Source: Rhizobium anhuiense
Lineage (GTDB): Bacteria; Pseudomonadota; Alphaproteobacteria; Rhizobiales; Rhizobiaceae
DNA length: 64,000 bases
Assembly (NCBI RefSeq): GCF_003985145.1
Contig: NZ_ML133530.1
Span: forward strand, 124,001-188,000
Direction of reading: 5' to 3'
In this document: piece after piece, positions 17,001-26,366 of the stretch
Numbering within the stretch: position 1 is the stretch's first letter
Layout of the letters: the number at the start of each line of letters is the position of its first letter
The notes under the pieces: generated by a model
What the model was told of the DNA's origin: nothing
The model's database searches: none
What the model saw: the letters and a program-made list of their open reading frames with translations, nothing else
Position numbers and translations under genes: made by a program

Positions 17001-18836
17001 ATGCTGCTGTCTCCAAAGATCCGGCTCATTGCCGCCTTCGATCATCGCGACATCATCATCGATCCCGATCCCGACATGGAAAAGGCGCTGGCCGAACGTC
17101 AGCGGCTCTTCGACCTGCCGCGTTCGAGTTGGCAGGATTTCGACAAGAGCAAGCTCTCGAAGGGGGCAATGATCATTTCTCGCTCGGCGAAATCGGTCAC
17201 GCTGACGCCGGAAGCGGTTGCTGCAATCGGCATCGACAAGGCCGTGGCCACGCCCTTCGAAATCATCACGGCGATCCTGAAGAGTGAGGTCGACCTGCTC
17301 TGGTTCGGCGGCATCGGCACCTATGTGAAAGCGCCTTCCGAAACCGACACCGAAGTCGGCGACCGCGCCAACGACCCAATCCGCATCACCGCGGTTGAGG
17401 TGCGCGCCAAGGTGATCGGCGAGGGCGCAAACCTCGGCGTTACCCAGAAGGGCCGCATCGCCTATGGTCTGAAGGGTGGACGCTGCAATTCCGACGCCAT
17501 CGACAACTCGGCCGGCGTCAACACCTCGGACGTTGAGGTCAACATCAAGATCGCGCTGGCCGCCGCCATGCATGACGGACGCCTGACGCGGGCAAAACGC
17601 GACCAGCTTCTTTCCTCGATGACCGGCGAAGTGGCGGCCCTGGTGCTGCGCAACAATTACCTGCAGTCGCTGGCGATCTCGCTGACAGAACGCAAGGGCA
17701 CGGCAAATGGCCTGGAACTTGCGCGCTTCATGACGGTTCTCGAAGGCGCCAAGCAGCTGAATCGCAAGGTCGAGACGCTGCCGGACGACCAGACCCTCGC
17801 CGAACGCTATGCTGCCGGCAAGCCGCTGACGCGGCCGGAAATCGGCGTGCTGCTGTCTTATGCCAAGATCGTGCTCTTCGATGCGCTGGCCGCAAGCGAT
17901 CTGCCGGATGATCCCTATTTCACCGCGACGCTTTCGAATTATTTCCCCGTCAAGATGCAGAAGACGAATGCCGGCGATATCGCCAGCCATCGCCTGAAGC
18001 GCGAAATCGTCGCGACGGTGCTTGCCAATGAAGCGATCAACCGCGGCGGGCCGAGCTTCACCGTCGCCATGATGGACGCGACGGCGGCCTCGGCGCCGGA
18101 AGTGGTGCGCGCCGCGATCGTTGCCCGCGACGGGTTCGACCTGACCCGGCTCTGGTCCGAAACGGACGCTCTCGACGGCAAGATATCAGGTGAGATGCAG
18201 AACCGCATCTACGAGGAAATCAGCCATAGCTTTATCGTGTTGACGCGCCTGCTCTTGAAGACCGGCATGACCAAGGCCGATATGGCGGAGGTGATTAGCC
18301 GGCTGCAGGCGGCCCTGAAGAAGCTGAGGCCTGCCTTCGCCGAACAGGCGGCCGGCGATACCGCCGCCCGCCAGGCAGAGTACGGCCACGCAGGCGTGCC
18401 CGAAAAACTCGCGGCCGAGATTGCCAACCTCCAAAGCTTCGCGCTGGTGCCGGAGATCATGCAGATTGCCGAACGCACCGGCGAGCCCCTGGTGCGCGCC
18501 GCTGAAAACTACTTCGCGGTGTCGCAGACCTTCCGTATCGCTAGGCTGCTGGCGGCCGGAGGACGGATCCTCACCTCCGACCATTACGAGAATCTGGCGC
18601 TTGCCCGCAGCATCGACCAGATCGCCAGCGCCAGACGCGACATCGTCATCTCGGCTCTTTCCGATCACGGCAAGGAAAAGCTTCCGGTTCAGGCCTGGCA
18701 TGCGCAGGATCGCATCCGCATCAACCGTATCCTCGAAGAGCTTTCGAGCCTCAGCGACGGCGGCGATCCCAACCTTGCGCGTATTACCGTTGCCGCAGGT
18801 ATCCTGACCGATCTTGCGCGCGACCGGGCGAGGTGA
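14061..18836 (+). CDS. NAD-specific glutamate dehydrogenase, large (about 180 kDa) type
   Basis: Protein of 1591 residues, the expected size of the large NAD-GDH family (about 1550-1650). It deaminates glutamate to 2-oxoglutarate and ammonia, a catabolic route. The long N-terminal regulatory part (about 1-700) is followed by the catalytic domain with GGLRWSDRAEDYRTE and the catalytic Lys834 in AKGGFYPKK, then a Rossmann-type region with VGDMSGDVFGNGML, and a helical C-terminal extension. It has its own promoter region and no obvious partner. Rhizobia live on amino acids in the nodule and rhizosphere, which fits such an enzyme. Confidence 0.96.
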   Translation: MAARNNPKREKQIESARKIAKATGEAHLDPEILFGRASNDDLELYTPEMLALSAVHSAKELAAWSGKAPRVSIDTIADVTPDGIAVSVLSVTDRNMPFLFESVMGEVTSSYRDLFMAVHPILVMEKGKAPALYSADHPSDPTNRVSHIQLHIAPLNFTQAADLVKRIETVLEQVRLSVSDWKPMLSKVDGVIAELSANGTGRKKADRDEAVAFLTWLRDENFTFLGMREYVYSGKGSDARVERDKGAGLGILSNPDVLVLRTGKDAVTTTPEILAFLDGPDFLIVTKANVKSIVHRRAYMDYVGVKRFDAQGKVTGELRIVGLFTSTAYTSLASEIPLLRSKVEKVKEHFGFDPMSHSGRMLDNTLESYPRDDLFQIDTTLLASFAEQINDLADRPRVRVLPRIDHFDRFVSVIVYVPREEYDSIVRERIGTYLKTVYDGRVSAYYPAFPEGGVARVHFIIGRSGGKTPRIPQAKLEQMIREITARWDDRFEALAGAKAPKISVDQAFQDSFTPEETVADLADIGACAAGEPLRIQFYHRQEEQGRTLSLKIFHAGGQLALSRRVPLLENLGFNVVSERTFDIGVPAADAETKLVVLHDMELETRNGGEIDLARYGAALEEAFVAAFAGTIDNDSFNRLIISAGLSARETNVLRAYARYLRQAGIAYSQDYIATTLDKYPVVAAAIFRLFHDTLDTRLSEKVRVKKLAELHQAIEAELADVPSLDDDRILRRYVNIVDATLRTNYFQKNPDGSPKPMLAFKLDPHLVDGLPEPKPFREMFVYGVEVEGVHLRFGKVARGGLRWSDRAEDYRTEVLGLVKAQQVKNAVIVPVGAKGGFYPKKLPVGGTRDEIFNTGREAYKTYIRTLLSITDNISGADIVPPKDTVRLDGDDPYFVVAADKGTATFSDTANALAQEAGFWLDDAFASGGSAGYDHKKMGITARGAWETVKRHFREMDIDIQTTPFTVAGVGDMSGDVFGNGMLLSPKIRLIAAFDHRDIIIDPDPDMEKALAERQRLFDLPRSSWQDFDKSKLSKGAMIISRSAKSVTLTPEAVAAIGIDKAVATPFEIITAILKSEVDLLWFGGIGTYVKAPSETDTEVGDRANDPIRITAVEVRAKVIGEGANLGVTQKGRIAYGLKGGRCNSDAIDNSAGVNTSDVEVNIKIALAAAMHDGRLTRAKRDQLLSSMTGEVAALVLRNNYLQSLAISLTERKGTANGLELARFMTVLEGAKQLNRKVETLPDDQTLAERYAAGKPLTRPEIGVLLSYAKIVLFDALAASDLPDDPYFTATLSNYFPVKMQKTNAGDIASHRLKREIVATVLANEAINRGGPSFTVAMMDATAASAPEVVRAAIVARDGFDLTRLWSETDALDGKISGEMQNRIYEEISHSFIVLTRLLLKTGMTKADMAEVISRLQAALKKLRPAFAEQAAGDTAARQAEYGHAGVPEKLAAEIANLQSFALVPEIMQIAERTGEPLVRAAENYFAVSQTFRIARLLAAGGRILTSDHYENLALARSIDQIASARRDIVISALSDHGKEKLPVQAWHAQDRIRINRILEELSSLSDGGDPNLARITVAAGILTDLARDRAR

Positions 18837-18860
18837 GACAGTCCGCGAAAAAAGGAGCGG

Positions 18861-20249
18861 ATGTTGAATCGCATTGACTGGACAGGAACGCAACCGCCGA
18901 AGGCCACGGAGAAGGGCATATGGGGGTGGATGTTCTTCGATTGGGCAGCGCAGCCCTTCTTTACCGTGGTCACAACCTTTATCTTCGGGCCCTATTTCGT
19001 TTCCCGCCTGACCGATGACCCGGTTTCCGCGCAGACGACGTGGAGCAACATGGCGACGATCTCCTCGGTGATCATCGCCCTGCTCTCACCCGTTCTCGGC
19101 TCGATCGCCGACCAGTCCGGCGCACGCAAACCCTGGATCGGCTTCTTCGCCGTCATCAAGATCGCCAGCCTTTCCTGCCTGTGGTTTGCCGCCCCGGGTT
19201 CACCAGTCCTCTATCCCGTCATTTTCATGATCCTCGCCTCGATCTCGGCGGAGTTTTCGATCGTCTTCAACGATTCGATGATGCCGCGCCTGGTCGCCAG
19301 GCACGAGGTCGGAAAACTCTCCAACACCGCCTGGGGGCTCGGTTATCTCGGCGGCATGATCGTGCTCATTGCCGTCGTGACGCTTTTGGCGGCAAGCCCC
19401 GAGAGCGGCAAGACCATCCTCGGCCTCGATCCGTTATTCGGTCTCGATCCCAAGACCGGCCAGGATGCACGCATCACCGGGCCGATCTCGGCCGTCTGGT
19501 ACCTGATCTTCATCCTGCCGATGTTCTTGTTCACACCCGATGTCGGCAAGGGTCTTCCCTTCGGCACCGCCGTCCGCTCCGGCTTGCGGGAGCTCAGAAA
19601 CACGCTAGCCGAACTTAAGGAGCGCCGCGGCATCCTGACATTCCTCGTTGCCCGGATGATCTATCAGGACGGCGTAAACGGCCTGCTGATCCTCGGTGGA
19701 ATCTTTGCGGCCGGCATGTTCGGCTGGGCGACAATCGAGATCGGCATCTACGGCATCATCCTGAATGTCGTCGCGATCTTCGGCTGCCTGATCGCCGGCC
19801 GCATCGACAAGGGCGTCGGTTCGAAGGTGACCGTCGTCATCAGCCTGACCATGCTGCTTCTCGCCACCATCGGCATCATCTCGACAGGACCGGGTTACAC
19901 GCTGTTCGGACTGATGCCGCTGCCGATGGCCGATTCCGGTGGCCTCTTCGGGACCGCGGCGGAAAAGGCTTATATCCTCTATGGTCTGCTGATCGGGCTC
20001 GCCTTCGGGCCGGTGCAGGCCTCGTCGCGCTCCTATCTCGCCCGCAGCGTCAGCCCCGAGGAGGCCGGCCGCTATTTCGGCATTTATGCGCTTTCGGGGC
20101 GCGCCACGAGTTTCATGGCGACGCTGCTCTTCTCGCTGGTGACCTATATCAGCGGATCACCGCGGCTCGGAATGGCAACGCTGATCCTGTTTCTCGCCGG
20201 CGGACTGGTGCTCTTGATCCGCACGCCCTATCCGGCCGATCGGGCATAG
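18861..20249 (+). CDS. MFS transporter, UMF1/Atg22-like family
   Basis: Protein of 462 residues with about 12 hydrophobic segments. GWMFFDWAAQPFFTVVTTF near residues 20-38 and the DQSGARKPWIG loop near 82-92 are the marks of the UMF1 group related to yeast Atg22. Start ATG 18861 has AAAGGAG upstream. It follows the glutamate dehydrogenase by 24 bp on the same strand, so it may be cotranscribed, and an amino acid or related solute would be a reasonable guess, but the substrate is unknown. A GATCGGGC/GCCCGATC inverted repeat (20238-20263) spans its stop codon without a T run. Confidence 0.88.
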   Translation: MLNRIDWTGTQPPKATEKGIWGWMFFDWAAQPFFTVVTTFIFGPYFVSRLTDDPVSAQTTWSNMATISSVIIALLSPVLGSIADQSGARKPWIGFFAVIKIASLSCLWFAAPGSPVLYPVIFMILASISAEFSIVFNDSMMPRLVARHEVGKLSNTAWGLGYLGGMIVLIAVVTLLAASPESGKTILGLDPLFGLDPKTGQDARITGPISAVWYLIFILPMFLFTPDVGKGLPFGTAVRSGLRELRNTLAELKERRGILTFLVARMIYQDGVNGLLILGGIFAAGMFGWATIEIGIYGIILNVVAIFGCLIAGRIDKGVGSKVTVVISLTMLLLATIGIISTGPGYTLFGLMPLPMADSGGLFGTAAEKAYILYGLLIGLAFGPVQASSRSYLARSVSPEEAGRYFGIYALSGRATSFMATLLFSLVTYISGSPRLGMATLILFLAGGLVLLIRTPYPADRA

Positions 20250-20301
20250 GAACGGGCCCGATCAAGCCGGAGATGAGCGCGTGGCCGCGCCCGATCCTTA
20301 T

Positions 20302-21918
20302 TCAATGGCGGAAATGGCGCATGCCGGTGAACACCATCGCGATGCCGTGTTCGTTGGCGGCATCGATGACTTCCTGGTCGCGCATCGAGCCGCCCGGCTG
20401 GATAACCGCGGTCGCCCCTGCGGCGATCATCGACAGAAGACCGTCAGCAAAAGGCAGGAAGGCTTCGGAGGCGACTGCCGAACCATGGGTCATCGGCACG
20501 GCAAGGCCGAGCGCCTTGGCGGCCTCCTCGGCCTTCAAAGCGGCGATGCGGGCCGAATCGACGCGGCTCATCTGGCCGGCGCCGATACCGGCTGTCTGGC
20601 CGTCCTTGGCATAGACCACGGCATTCGATTTCACATGTTTGCCGACCTTGAAGGCAAACTTCATGTCATCAAGTTCCCGTGCCGTCGGCGCGCGCCTGGT
20701 GACGACCTTGAGTTCCAGATCTTCGACCATGCCGTTGTCCCGGCTCTGGACCAGCAGGCCGCCGGAAACGGTCTTTGCCGTCAGGCCTGCGGCACGCGGA
20801 TCGGGCAGGCCTCCGGCCGACAGCAGCCGCAGATTCGGTTTGCGGGCGACGATCGCCTTCGCCTCCTCCGTCACATCCGGCGCGATGATCACTTCGGTGA
20901 AGAGCTTGACGATCTCTTCGGCCGTTTCGGCGTCCAGCGTCCGGTTGAGGGCAATGATGCCGCCGAAGGCGGAAACGGAATCGCAGGCGAGCGCCCGCTG
21001 ATAGGCTTCGACCAGGCTCGATCCGGTGGCAACACCGCAGGGATTGGCATGCTTGATGATGGCGCAGGCCGGCGCTGTCTCAGGCAGGAACTCGGCGACG
21101 AGCTCGTAGGCGGCATCCGTATCGTTGATGTTGTTGTAGGAGAGCTGCTTGCCCTGGAGAAGGGTGGCCGTAGAAACACCCGGGCGCTTCTCGCCGGTGA
21201 CATAGAAGGCCGCCTTCTGATGCGGGTTTTCGCCGTAGCGCATCTCTTCCTTCAGCGCACCGCCGATGACCCGGTGGTGCGGCGTGTCGATCGACAGCGC
21301 CTCGGCGAACCAGTTGGAAATCATCGCATCATAGGCGGCGGTGCGGGCATAGGCCTTGGCGGCCATGCGCTGGCGGAAGGCATAGCCAGTCTTGCCGTCA
21401 TCTGCGGAAAGCTGCTCCGTGAGTTCGGCATAATCGGCCGGATCGGTCAGAATCGTCACATAGGCATGGTTCTTGGCCGATGCGCGGATCATCGCCGGAC
21501 CGCCGATATCGATATTCTCGACAGTCGTCGGATAGTCGCCGCCGGCGGCGCGCACCTCCTCGAAGGGGTAGAGATTGATGACGGCGAGGTCGATGCTCTC
21601 GATACCGTGCGTTTTCATCGCCTCCTGGTGTTCGCTGTCGTCGCGGATCGCCAGCAGACCGCCATGCACCGTCGGATGCAGCGTCTTGACGCGCCCGTCC
21701 ATGATCTCCGGAAACCCGGTGATTTCGGAGACATCGGTGACGGCGAGACCGGCAGCAGTGATCGCTTTATAGGTGCCACCGGTCGAAAGCAGGCGGACAC
21801 CCCTGGCAGACAGGGCGTGGGCGAGCTCGACGATCCCGGTCTTGTCGAAGACGGAAATGAGTGCGGTCTTGATTTCGACCTTGTCGGGGGCGGGGATCTT
21901 CTTGGAAATGACGGCCAT
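20302..21918 (-). CDS. purH: Bifunctional AICAR formyltransferase/IMP cyclohydrolase
   Basis: Protein of 538 residues, normal length. ATG 21918 with GGAGAAGG upstream is chosen over an in-frame start at 21969. The N-terminal cyclohydrolase domain opens with ALISVFDKTGIVELA and STGGTYKAI; the C-terminal formyltransferase domain includes YGENPHQKAAFY, IIKHANPCGVA with the catalytic His, and the end segment SMRDQEVIDAANEHG. It carries out the last two steps of purine synthesis. It is the last gene of a minus-strand set htpX-rsmB-heparinase-purH, an order common in rhizobia. Confidence 0.97.
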   Translation of the reverse strand: MAVISKKIPAPDKVEIKTALISVFDKTGIVELAHALSARGVRLLSTGGTYKAITAAGLAVTDVSEITGFPEIMDGRVKTLHPTVHGGLLAIRDDSEHQEAMKTHGIESIDLAVINLYPFEEVRAAGGDYPTTVENIDIGGPAMIRASAKNHAYVTILTDPADYAELTEQLSADDGKTGYAFRQRMAAKAYARTAAYDAMISNWFAEALSIDTPHHRVIGGALKEEMRYGENPHQKAAFYVTGEKRPGVSTATLLQGKQLSYNNINDTDAAYELVAEFLPETAPACAIIKHANPCGVATGSSLVEAYQRALACDSVSAFGGIIALNRTLDAETAEEIVKLFTEVIIAPDVTEEAKAIVARKPNLRLLSAGGLPDPRAAGLTAKTVSGGLLVQSRDNGMVEDLELKVVTRRAPTARELDDMKFAFKVGKHVKSNAVVYAKDGQTAGIGAGQMSRVDSARIAALKAEEAAKALGLAVPMTHGSAVASEAFLPFADGLLSMIAAGATAVIQPGGSMRDQEVIDAANEHGIAMVFTGMRHFRH

Positions 21919-22025
21919 GAAACCTTCTCCGTTCGGGCTTCGGGAGATATCCGCGAGGGATGCTCGCATGCTGGCGTCGCGTTAGCACAGCTTTGCCGCC
22001 GCGCAAACAGGCGTCGGCACATGAT

Positions 22026-23699
22026 CTAGCCCTTGCGGGACAGGAACCAGCGGATTTCCGTCTTCTCGGCAAGATCGAAATCGATCTCGATCTGGTCCGA
22101 ACCGCAGATGCCGGAGCTGTCGGCGAAGAAAATGTCCTCGGTGATCAGCACTTCATTGCCGGGTGCCGAAAACAGCCAGCTTTCACCGTCCGGCGCCGTC
22201 AACAGCACGGACTCGCCGTCACTCTGATGCAGGACGATCGCGGGATGGATATGAAAACGGGCGACAGCATTCAGGGGCTCGTCACTCTCATATCCTTCGC
22301 GGACGACGAGCCGGTCGCGGCCTGTCACGATCGAGCCCGCGGGATTGAGGGTCAGTTCACGCTCGTGCAGCACCCCGAACACCCTGAGATAACCGTCATG
22401 GCTGAGCTTGATGCCGTCGCGTCCATCCTCCGTTTCGGTGCGCTCGACGGTGACTGTCTTGACCGGTTCGATGATCGCGTGATTGAGGAAGGGCGAGGGC
22501 GAAAAACGGCTGGACGAGGTGTCGTTGAGGATGACGGTCGAATGCGCCGCCGTCGTTCGCGCCATCTGGACATAGCGGTGCCCGGCAAATTTCGGCGAAC
22601 CGGAATTGACGATGAAGCGATGGCGGCCGGACGACATCTCGAAGGAGAGGCTGCCGGCATGCGCGGCCCGCAGCCCGCCTGCCGAAGGCGGCGTGCCGGT
22701 ATCGGCAATGATCACGGTCTTCCCGCCGGAAAGCCGCTGATAGCGCGAATGCGGCAAAGCTTTGAACGGCTGACCGGCGGTCTCGTCATATCGCAGCACC
22801 GACATCAGCTCGTTTGCGAGCGTCGAGGTCGCTCCGTTGAAGAGCGCCAGGTCGCCGTCCTGATGGCGAAAGAACCGCAATGCCGGATACATGCGGTCGA
22901 TGCCGGAGATCAGCTTCTGCGGCAGGTCATGACCGAGATTGACATAGGTCTGCCTGAGCGGCAGCAGATCAAGCAGCAATTCCAGCCCGACACGTGGATT
23001 GCGCGAGATATGGCCGCCATCCGACAGAATCTGGCTATCGAACTCGCGGTCGAGCGCCTGCGCCGCCCTTCTGAGCGTGGAGGCGCGCGCCGGCATGGCA
23101 ACGGAGGCCATGGCGAGCGCAATACGCAGCCGAAACAGCTCCAGGCCGCCGAGGGTGAACGGCGCCATGCGGTGCAGGAACCTCACCTGGAACGCCAGCG
23201 ACTTCATGAAGCGGCGATAGAAGCCGCGATCGGCGTTCTGCAGCACCACCGGTGAATGCGACAGCCAGGCAATGACGCGCTGGGCGGTGACGTCGGTCTC
23301 CCAGGCGACCCCCTCCATCCGGCCGGCATGGATGGAAAGCCAGCTGTCGACGATCGCGCGGGCGGCAGCCGAGCTGCGCTCCGTCTTGTTCGCCCGCATA
23401 TGACGCAACCAGCCGAAGCTATGAAGACGGATCGCGAAGGGGCGCGAGGGCAGGGTGAAGGTGAAGGGCGACTTTCCGTTGGTTTCCAGCATCCGCCCGG
23501 CCAGGAGAAAACGTCCGTTGAGGATCTCGTCGGCCACATGCGGATCGATGCTGCGCAGATCGGTCGGCGCGACGATCAGACGCTCGGGCACCTTGATCGA
23601 ATGGCGAAAGAGCTTCAGGCGCAGCAACGCGACGCGGCGCAAGGCGCGCCGCCAAGCCTCCCGAACATACATGCTCGCAAAACGCCGACCAAACTGCAT
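22026..23699 (-). CDS. Heparinase II/III-family protein
   Basis: Protein of 557 residues. An N-terminal alpha-helical toroid-like region (about 60-320) precedes a beta-rich C-terminal domain with AHAGSLSFEMSSGRHRFIVNSG and RTTAAHSTVILND, the conserved heparinase II/III-like signature. No signal peptide is clear: the N-terminus is basic (REAWRRALRRVALLRLKLFRH). Family members are polysaccharide lyases, but in rhizobia this gene lies with rsmB and purH and its true substrate is unknown. It could act on a cell-envelope or exopolysaccharide polymer. Confidence 0.85.
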   Translation of the reverse strand: MQFGRRFASMYVREAWRRALRRVALLRLKLFRHSIKVPERLIVAPTDLRSIDPHVADEILNGRFLLAGRMLETNGKSPFTFTLPSRPFAIRLHSFGWLRHMRANKTERSSAAARAIVDSWLSIHAGRMEGVAWETDVTAQRVIAWLSHSPVVLQNADRGFYRRFMKSLAFQVRFLHRMAPFTLGGLELFRLRIALAMASVAMPARASTLRRAAQALDREFDSQILSDGGHISRNPRVGLELLLDLLPLRQTYVNLGHDLPQKLISGIDRMYPALRFFRHQDGDLALFNGATSTLANELMSVLRYDETAGQPFKALPHSRYQRLSGGKTVIIADTGTPPSAGGLRAAHAGSLSFEMSSGRHRFIVNSGSPKFAGHRYVQMARTTAAHSTVILNDTSSSRFSPSPFLNHAIIEPVKTVTVERTETEDGRDGIKLSHDGYLRVFGVLHERELTLNPAGSIVTGRDRLVVREGYESDEPLNAVARFHIHPAIVLHQSDGESVLLTAPDGESWLFSAPGNEVLITEDIFFADSSGICGSDQIEIDFDLAEKTEIRWFLSRKG

Positions 23700-23914
23700 A
23701 TTCTATTGTCTATTGACCCTCGTGGTTAAGAATAGGTGAAAAGCGGCCGATTTCATCGTCCGCAATGAATTAATTCGTGACAAGGTTCGAATATACGCAA
23801 TTAACGCGTTTCAACGGCATCATGCGGGCGGTTTTGTGAGAACGGCATGCGTGATGCCGGGCTGTGAAATGTCTGGCTTGGCGGAATTTCGCCTGGGCGC
23901 GCTCAAGCCTGCAA
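23700..23914. other. Intergenic region between heparinase and rsmB genes
   Basis: This 215-bp gap holds only an imperfect hairpin (CGGCATGCGTGATGCCG near 23842-23858) and an AT-rich part near 23700-23815 that could hold the promoter of the heparinase-family gene. I see no RNA gene or ORF with support. Confidence 0.4.
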
Positions 23915-25303
23915 TCAGGCAACGCGCCGCAGTACGGCCGCATAGAAGCCGTCGAGGCCGGAGGCAATGCCATCGGGCATTTTCAGCATGGTGGGAAGCG
24001 TGCGGAATTCGCCGAGCGGTGTGATCGCCGCTTCGAGGCCGGGCCAGTCGCCGGCACCGATCGAAACGCGCTCGACCGCATCCGTATCGGAAAGAACACG
24101 GGCGACGACGTCCTCGCCCTCGGCAGGGTCGAGCGAGCAATTCGAAAAAACCAGCGTGCCGCCCGGCTTCAGCAATGTCAGCGCATGGCGCAGCAGCCGT
24201 TCCTGCAGCGCCGCCAGCCTGGCAATATCCTCAGCTCCTTTGGTCCACAGCACGTCAGGGTGCCGGCGTGTCGTGCCGGTGGAAGAGCAGGGGGCATCGA
24301 GCAGGATCGCATCGAAACGCTCCGCCGGCTCGAACGTCGTCAGGTCTGCCGCAATCGTCTCGGCTTTGAGGCCAAGCCGGTCGAGATTCGACCGCAGCCG
24401 TCTTAGCCGGCTTTCCGACTGGTCGAGGGCGGTGACTTCGCCACCGGCAAGAATGAGCTGCGCCGTCTTGCCGCCGGGCGCGGCGCAGAGATCGGCGGTA
24501 CGTCTGCCCGAGAGATCGCCGAAAAGCTTGGCGGGGATGCTTGCTGCCGCATCCTGCACCCACCATTCGCCCTCATCGAAGCCTTCGAGCGCAGGAATGC
24601 CGCCGTCGAAGGCAGCAAGCCGCACACCGCCCGTCGGCAGGGCAACACCGTTCAGCCGCTTGGCCCAGCCTTCAGGGTCGGATTTGACGGTCAGATCGAT
24701 CGCGGCCGGCTCGAGCTGGGATTCCGAAATCGCCAGCGCCGCATCCCGGCCATAAGCCTTCTCCAGCCTGGCGATGAACCAGGCCGGCATCGGCGCGACC
24801 TTGCCGATCTCACCCAGCACCTCAGCCTTTTCGCGGCCGAGCCGACGGAGGATGGCATTGACCAGCTTGGCGAAACGGCGATTGCGCGGGTCCTGATTGG
24901 CCTGCTCGACGGCAAGATCGACAGCCGAATGATCGGGCACGTCGAGATAGAGGATCTGCGCCGCGCCGATCGCAAGCACATGATGCAGCGCCCTTGCCCC
25001 CTCCGGCAGCGGCGAATCCAGCAGCCCGGCAATGGCGGCATCGATGCGCGGCAGATGACGCAGCGTCGTGTTCAGGATGGCGCGGACGAGCGCCCGGTCG
25101 CTTTCGCCGAGCGCCCGATAGGCCGGATTGCCGTGTTCATGATCGAGAGCGCCGTCGAGCGGCAGCTTGCGGTCGACGACGGCAGCAAGAATTTTTGCCG
25201 CGGCGGCGCGCGCCTGCATGCCGGGTTTAGCCGGTGCGGAACGCTCGGCGGAGGGCTTTTGCTTGCGGAATGGCTTCTTCGTGCCGTCTGAATTCAAGAC
25301 CAC
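23915..25303 (-). CDS. rsmB: RsmB/NOP-type rRNA (cytosine-C5) methyltransferase
   Basis: Protein of 462 residues. After a basic tail comes a NusB-like RNA-binding domain (about 30-160) and an SAM-dependent methyltransferase domain. DLCAAPGGKTAQL is the SAM site, DAPCSSTGTTRRHPD is motif IV, and FSNCSLDPAEGED is motif VI with the second catalytic Cys. It should methylate a cytosine of 16S rRNA (C967 in E. coli numbering). The start overlaps the end of htpX by 10 bp, so the two genes are coupled. Confidence 0.92.
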   Translation of the reverse strand: MVLNSDGTKKPFRKQKPSAERSAPAKPGMQARAAAAKILAAVVDRKLPLDGALDHEHGNPAYRALGESDRALVRAILNTTLRHLPRIDAAIAGLLDSPLPEGARALHHVLAIGAAQILYLDVPDHSAVDLAVEQANQDPRNRRFAKLVNAILRRLGREKAEVLGEIGKVAPMPAWFIARLEKAYGRDAALAISESQLEPAAIDLTVKSDPEGWAKRLNGVALPTGGVRLAAFDGGIPALEGFDEGEWWVQDAAASIPAKLFGDLSGRRTADLCAAPGGKTAQLILAGGEVTALDQSESRLRRLRSNLDRLGLKAETIAADLTTFEPAERFDAILLDAPCSSTGTTRRHPDVLWTKGAEDIARLAALQERLLRHALTLLKPGGTLVFSNCSLDPAEGEDVVARVLSDTDAVERVSIGAGDWPGLEAAITPLGEFRTLPTMLKMPDGIASGLDGFYAAVLRRVA

Positions 25304-26256
25304 GGACCTTTTGGCGGTTGCGAACCACCGCGACCAAGGCCCGTATCCGGAACAGAGCGCGATTTGCGCGACGGATTAGCAGCACGCGCCGGCGACGTCG
25401 AGACATTCATGCCGCCTTGCGCCATGTCATACAGGGCAGCGATGCGGTTTTCCGTGTTCGGATGGGTCGAAAACAGATTGTCCATCCGCTCTCCGGAGAG
25501 CGGATTGATGATGAACATATGTGCCGTCGCCGGATTGCGCTCGGCATCCTCGTTCGGAACATGGGCGGCACCGCGCGCGATCTTGCCGAGCGCCGAAGCG
25601 AGCCAGAGCGGATTGCCGCAGATCTCGGCGCCGCGGCGGTCGGCCGAATATTCGCGCGTGCGGCTGATCGCCATCTGCACCAGCATGGCGGCGAGCGGCG
25701 CCACGATCATCGCGACGATGACGCCGATGAAGCCGAGAGGATTGCTGTTGTTGTCACGATTGCCCCCGAAGAAGAAAGCGAAGTTGCCAAGCATCGAGAT
25801 CGCACCGGCAAGTGTTGCCGTGATCGTCATCGTCAGCGTGTCGCGGTTCTGAATATGCGCCAGTTCATGCGCCATTACGCCCGCCACCTCCTCGGGAGAC
25901 AATGCGCTGAGCAGGCCGGTCGAGGCGGCCACGGCAGCATTGTCGGGATTGCGGCCGGTGGCGAAGGCATTCGGCTGCGGGCTGTCGTAGAGATAGACCT
26001 TCGGCATCGGCAAGCCGGCATTGCCGGCGAGATCGCGCACGATCCGGAAAAACTCAGGCGCGTTGCGCTCGTCGACCTCCTGCGCGCGATAGGCCGAAAG
26101 CACCATCCGATCGGAATTCCAGTAGGAGAAGAAATTCATGCCGGCGGCAATGACGAAGGCGATCATCATGCCGGCCCGACCGCCGATCAGGAAGCCGACG
26201 AACATGAAAAGCGCCGTCATGAAGGCAAGCAACATGGCAGTGCGGACGAGGTTCAT
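25294..26256 (-). CDS. htpX: Membrane zinc metalloprotease HtpX
   Basis: Protein of 320 residues from ATG 26256 (GGAGATCC upstream). Two N-terminal membrane segments (about 5-22 and 27-45) are followed by the zinc site HELAH at 130-134 and the third ligand region EYSADRRGAE. HtpX is an M48-family protease of membrane protein quality control, usually stress-induced. The C-terminal tail after the STHPNTENRI segment is low-complexity (SPARAANPSRKSRS). It is divergent from the small DUF1674 gene. Confidence 0.95.
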   Translation of the reverse strand: MNLVRTAMLLAFMTALFMFVGFLIGGRAGMMIAFVIAAGMNFFSYWNSDRMVLSAYRAQEVDERNAPEFFRIVRDLAGNAGLPMPKVYLYDSPQPNAFATGRNPDNAAVAASTGLLSALSPEEVAGVMAHELAHIQNRDTLTMTITATLAGAISMLGNFAFFFGGNRDNNSNPLGFIGVIVAMIVAPLAAMLVQMAISRTREYSADRRGAEICGNPLWLASALGKIARGAAHVPNEDAERNPATAHMFIINPLSGERMDNLFSTHPNTENRIAALYDMAQGGMNVSTSPARAANPSRKSRSVPDTGLGRGGSQPPKGPWS

Positions 26257-26366
26257 TGCGGATCTCCATCTCCGATTTCGGCGTCCCAAGCTTTCAATCC
26301 CGGCGCCGGCGCATTATGATTTGGTTATTCACCAGCCATTTTCAATATTTTCCGGCAGGAGAAGGC

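Noticed and set aside
14037..17990. Open frame of 1317 codons on the minus strand opposite the NAD-glutamate dehydrogenase gene
   Set aside because: The plus-strand protein is a clear full-length enzyme. The antisense frame has no known domain and an odd, Arg/Asp/His-rich composition, as expected from GC-rich codon use on the other strand.
20281..22029. Open frame of 582 codons on the plus strand opposite purH
   Set aside because: It mirrors purH and extends only slightly beyond it. No family resemblance; composition is that of a shadow frame.
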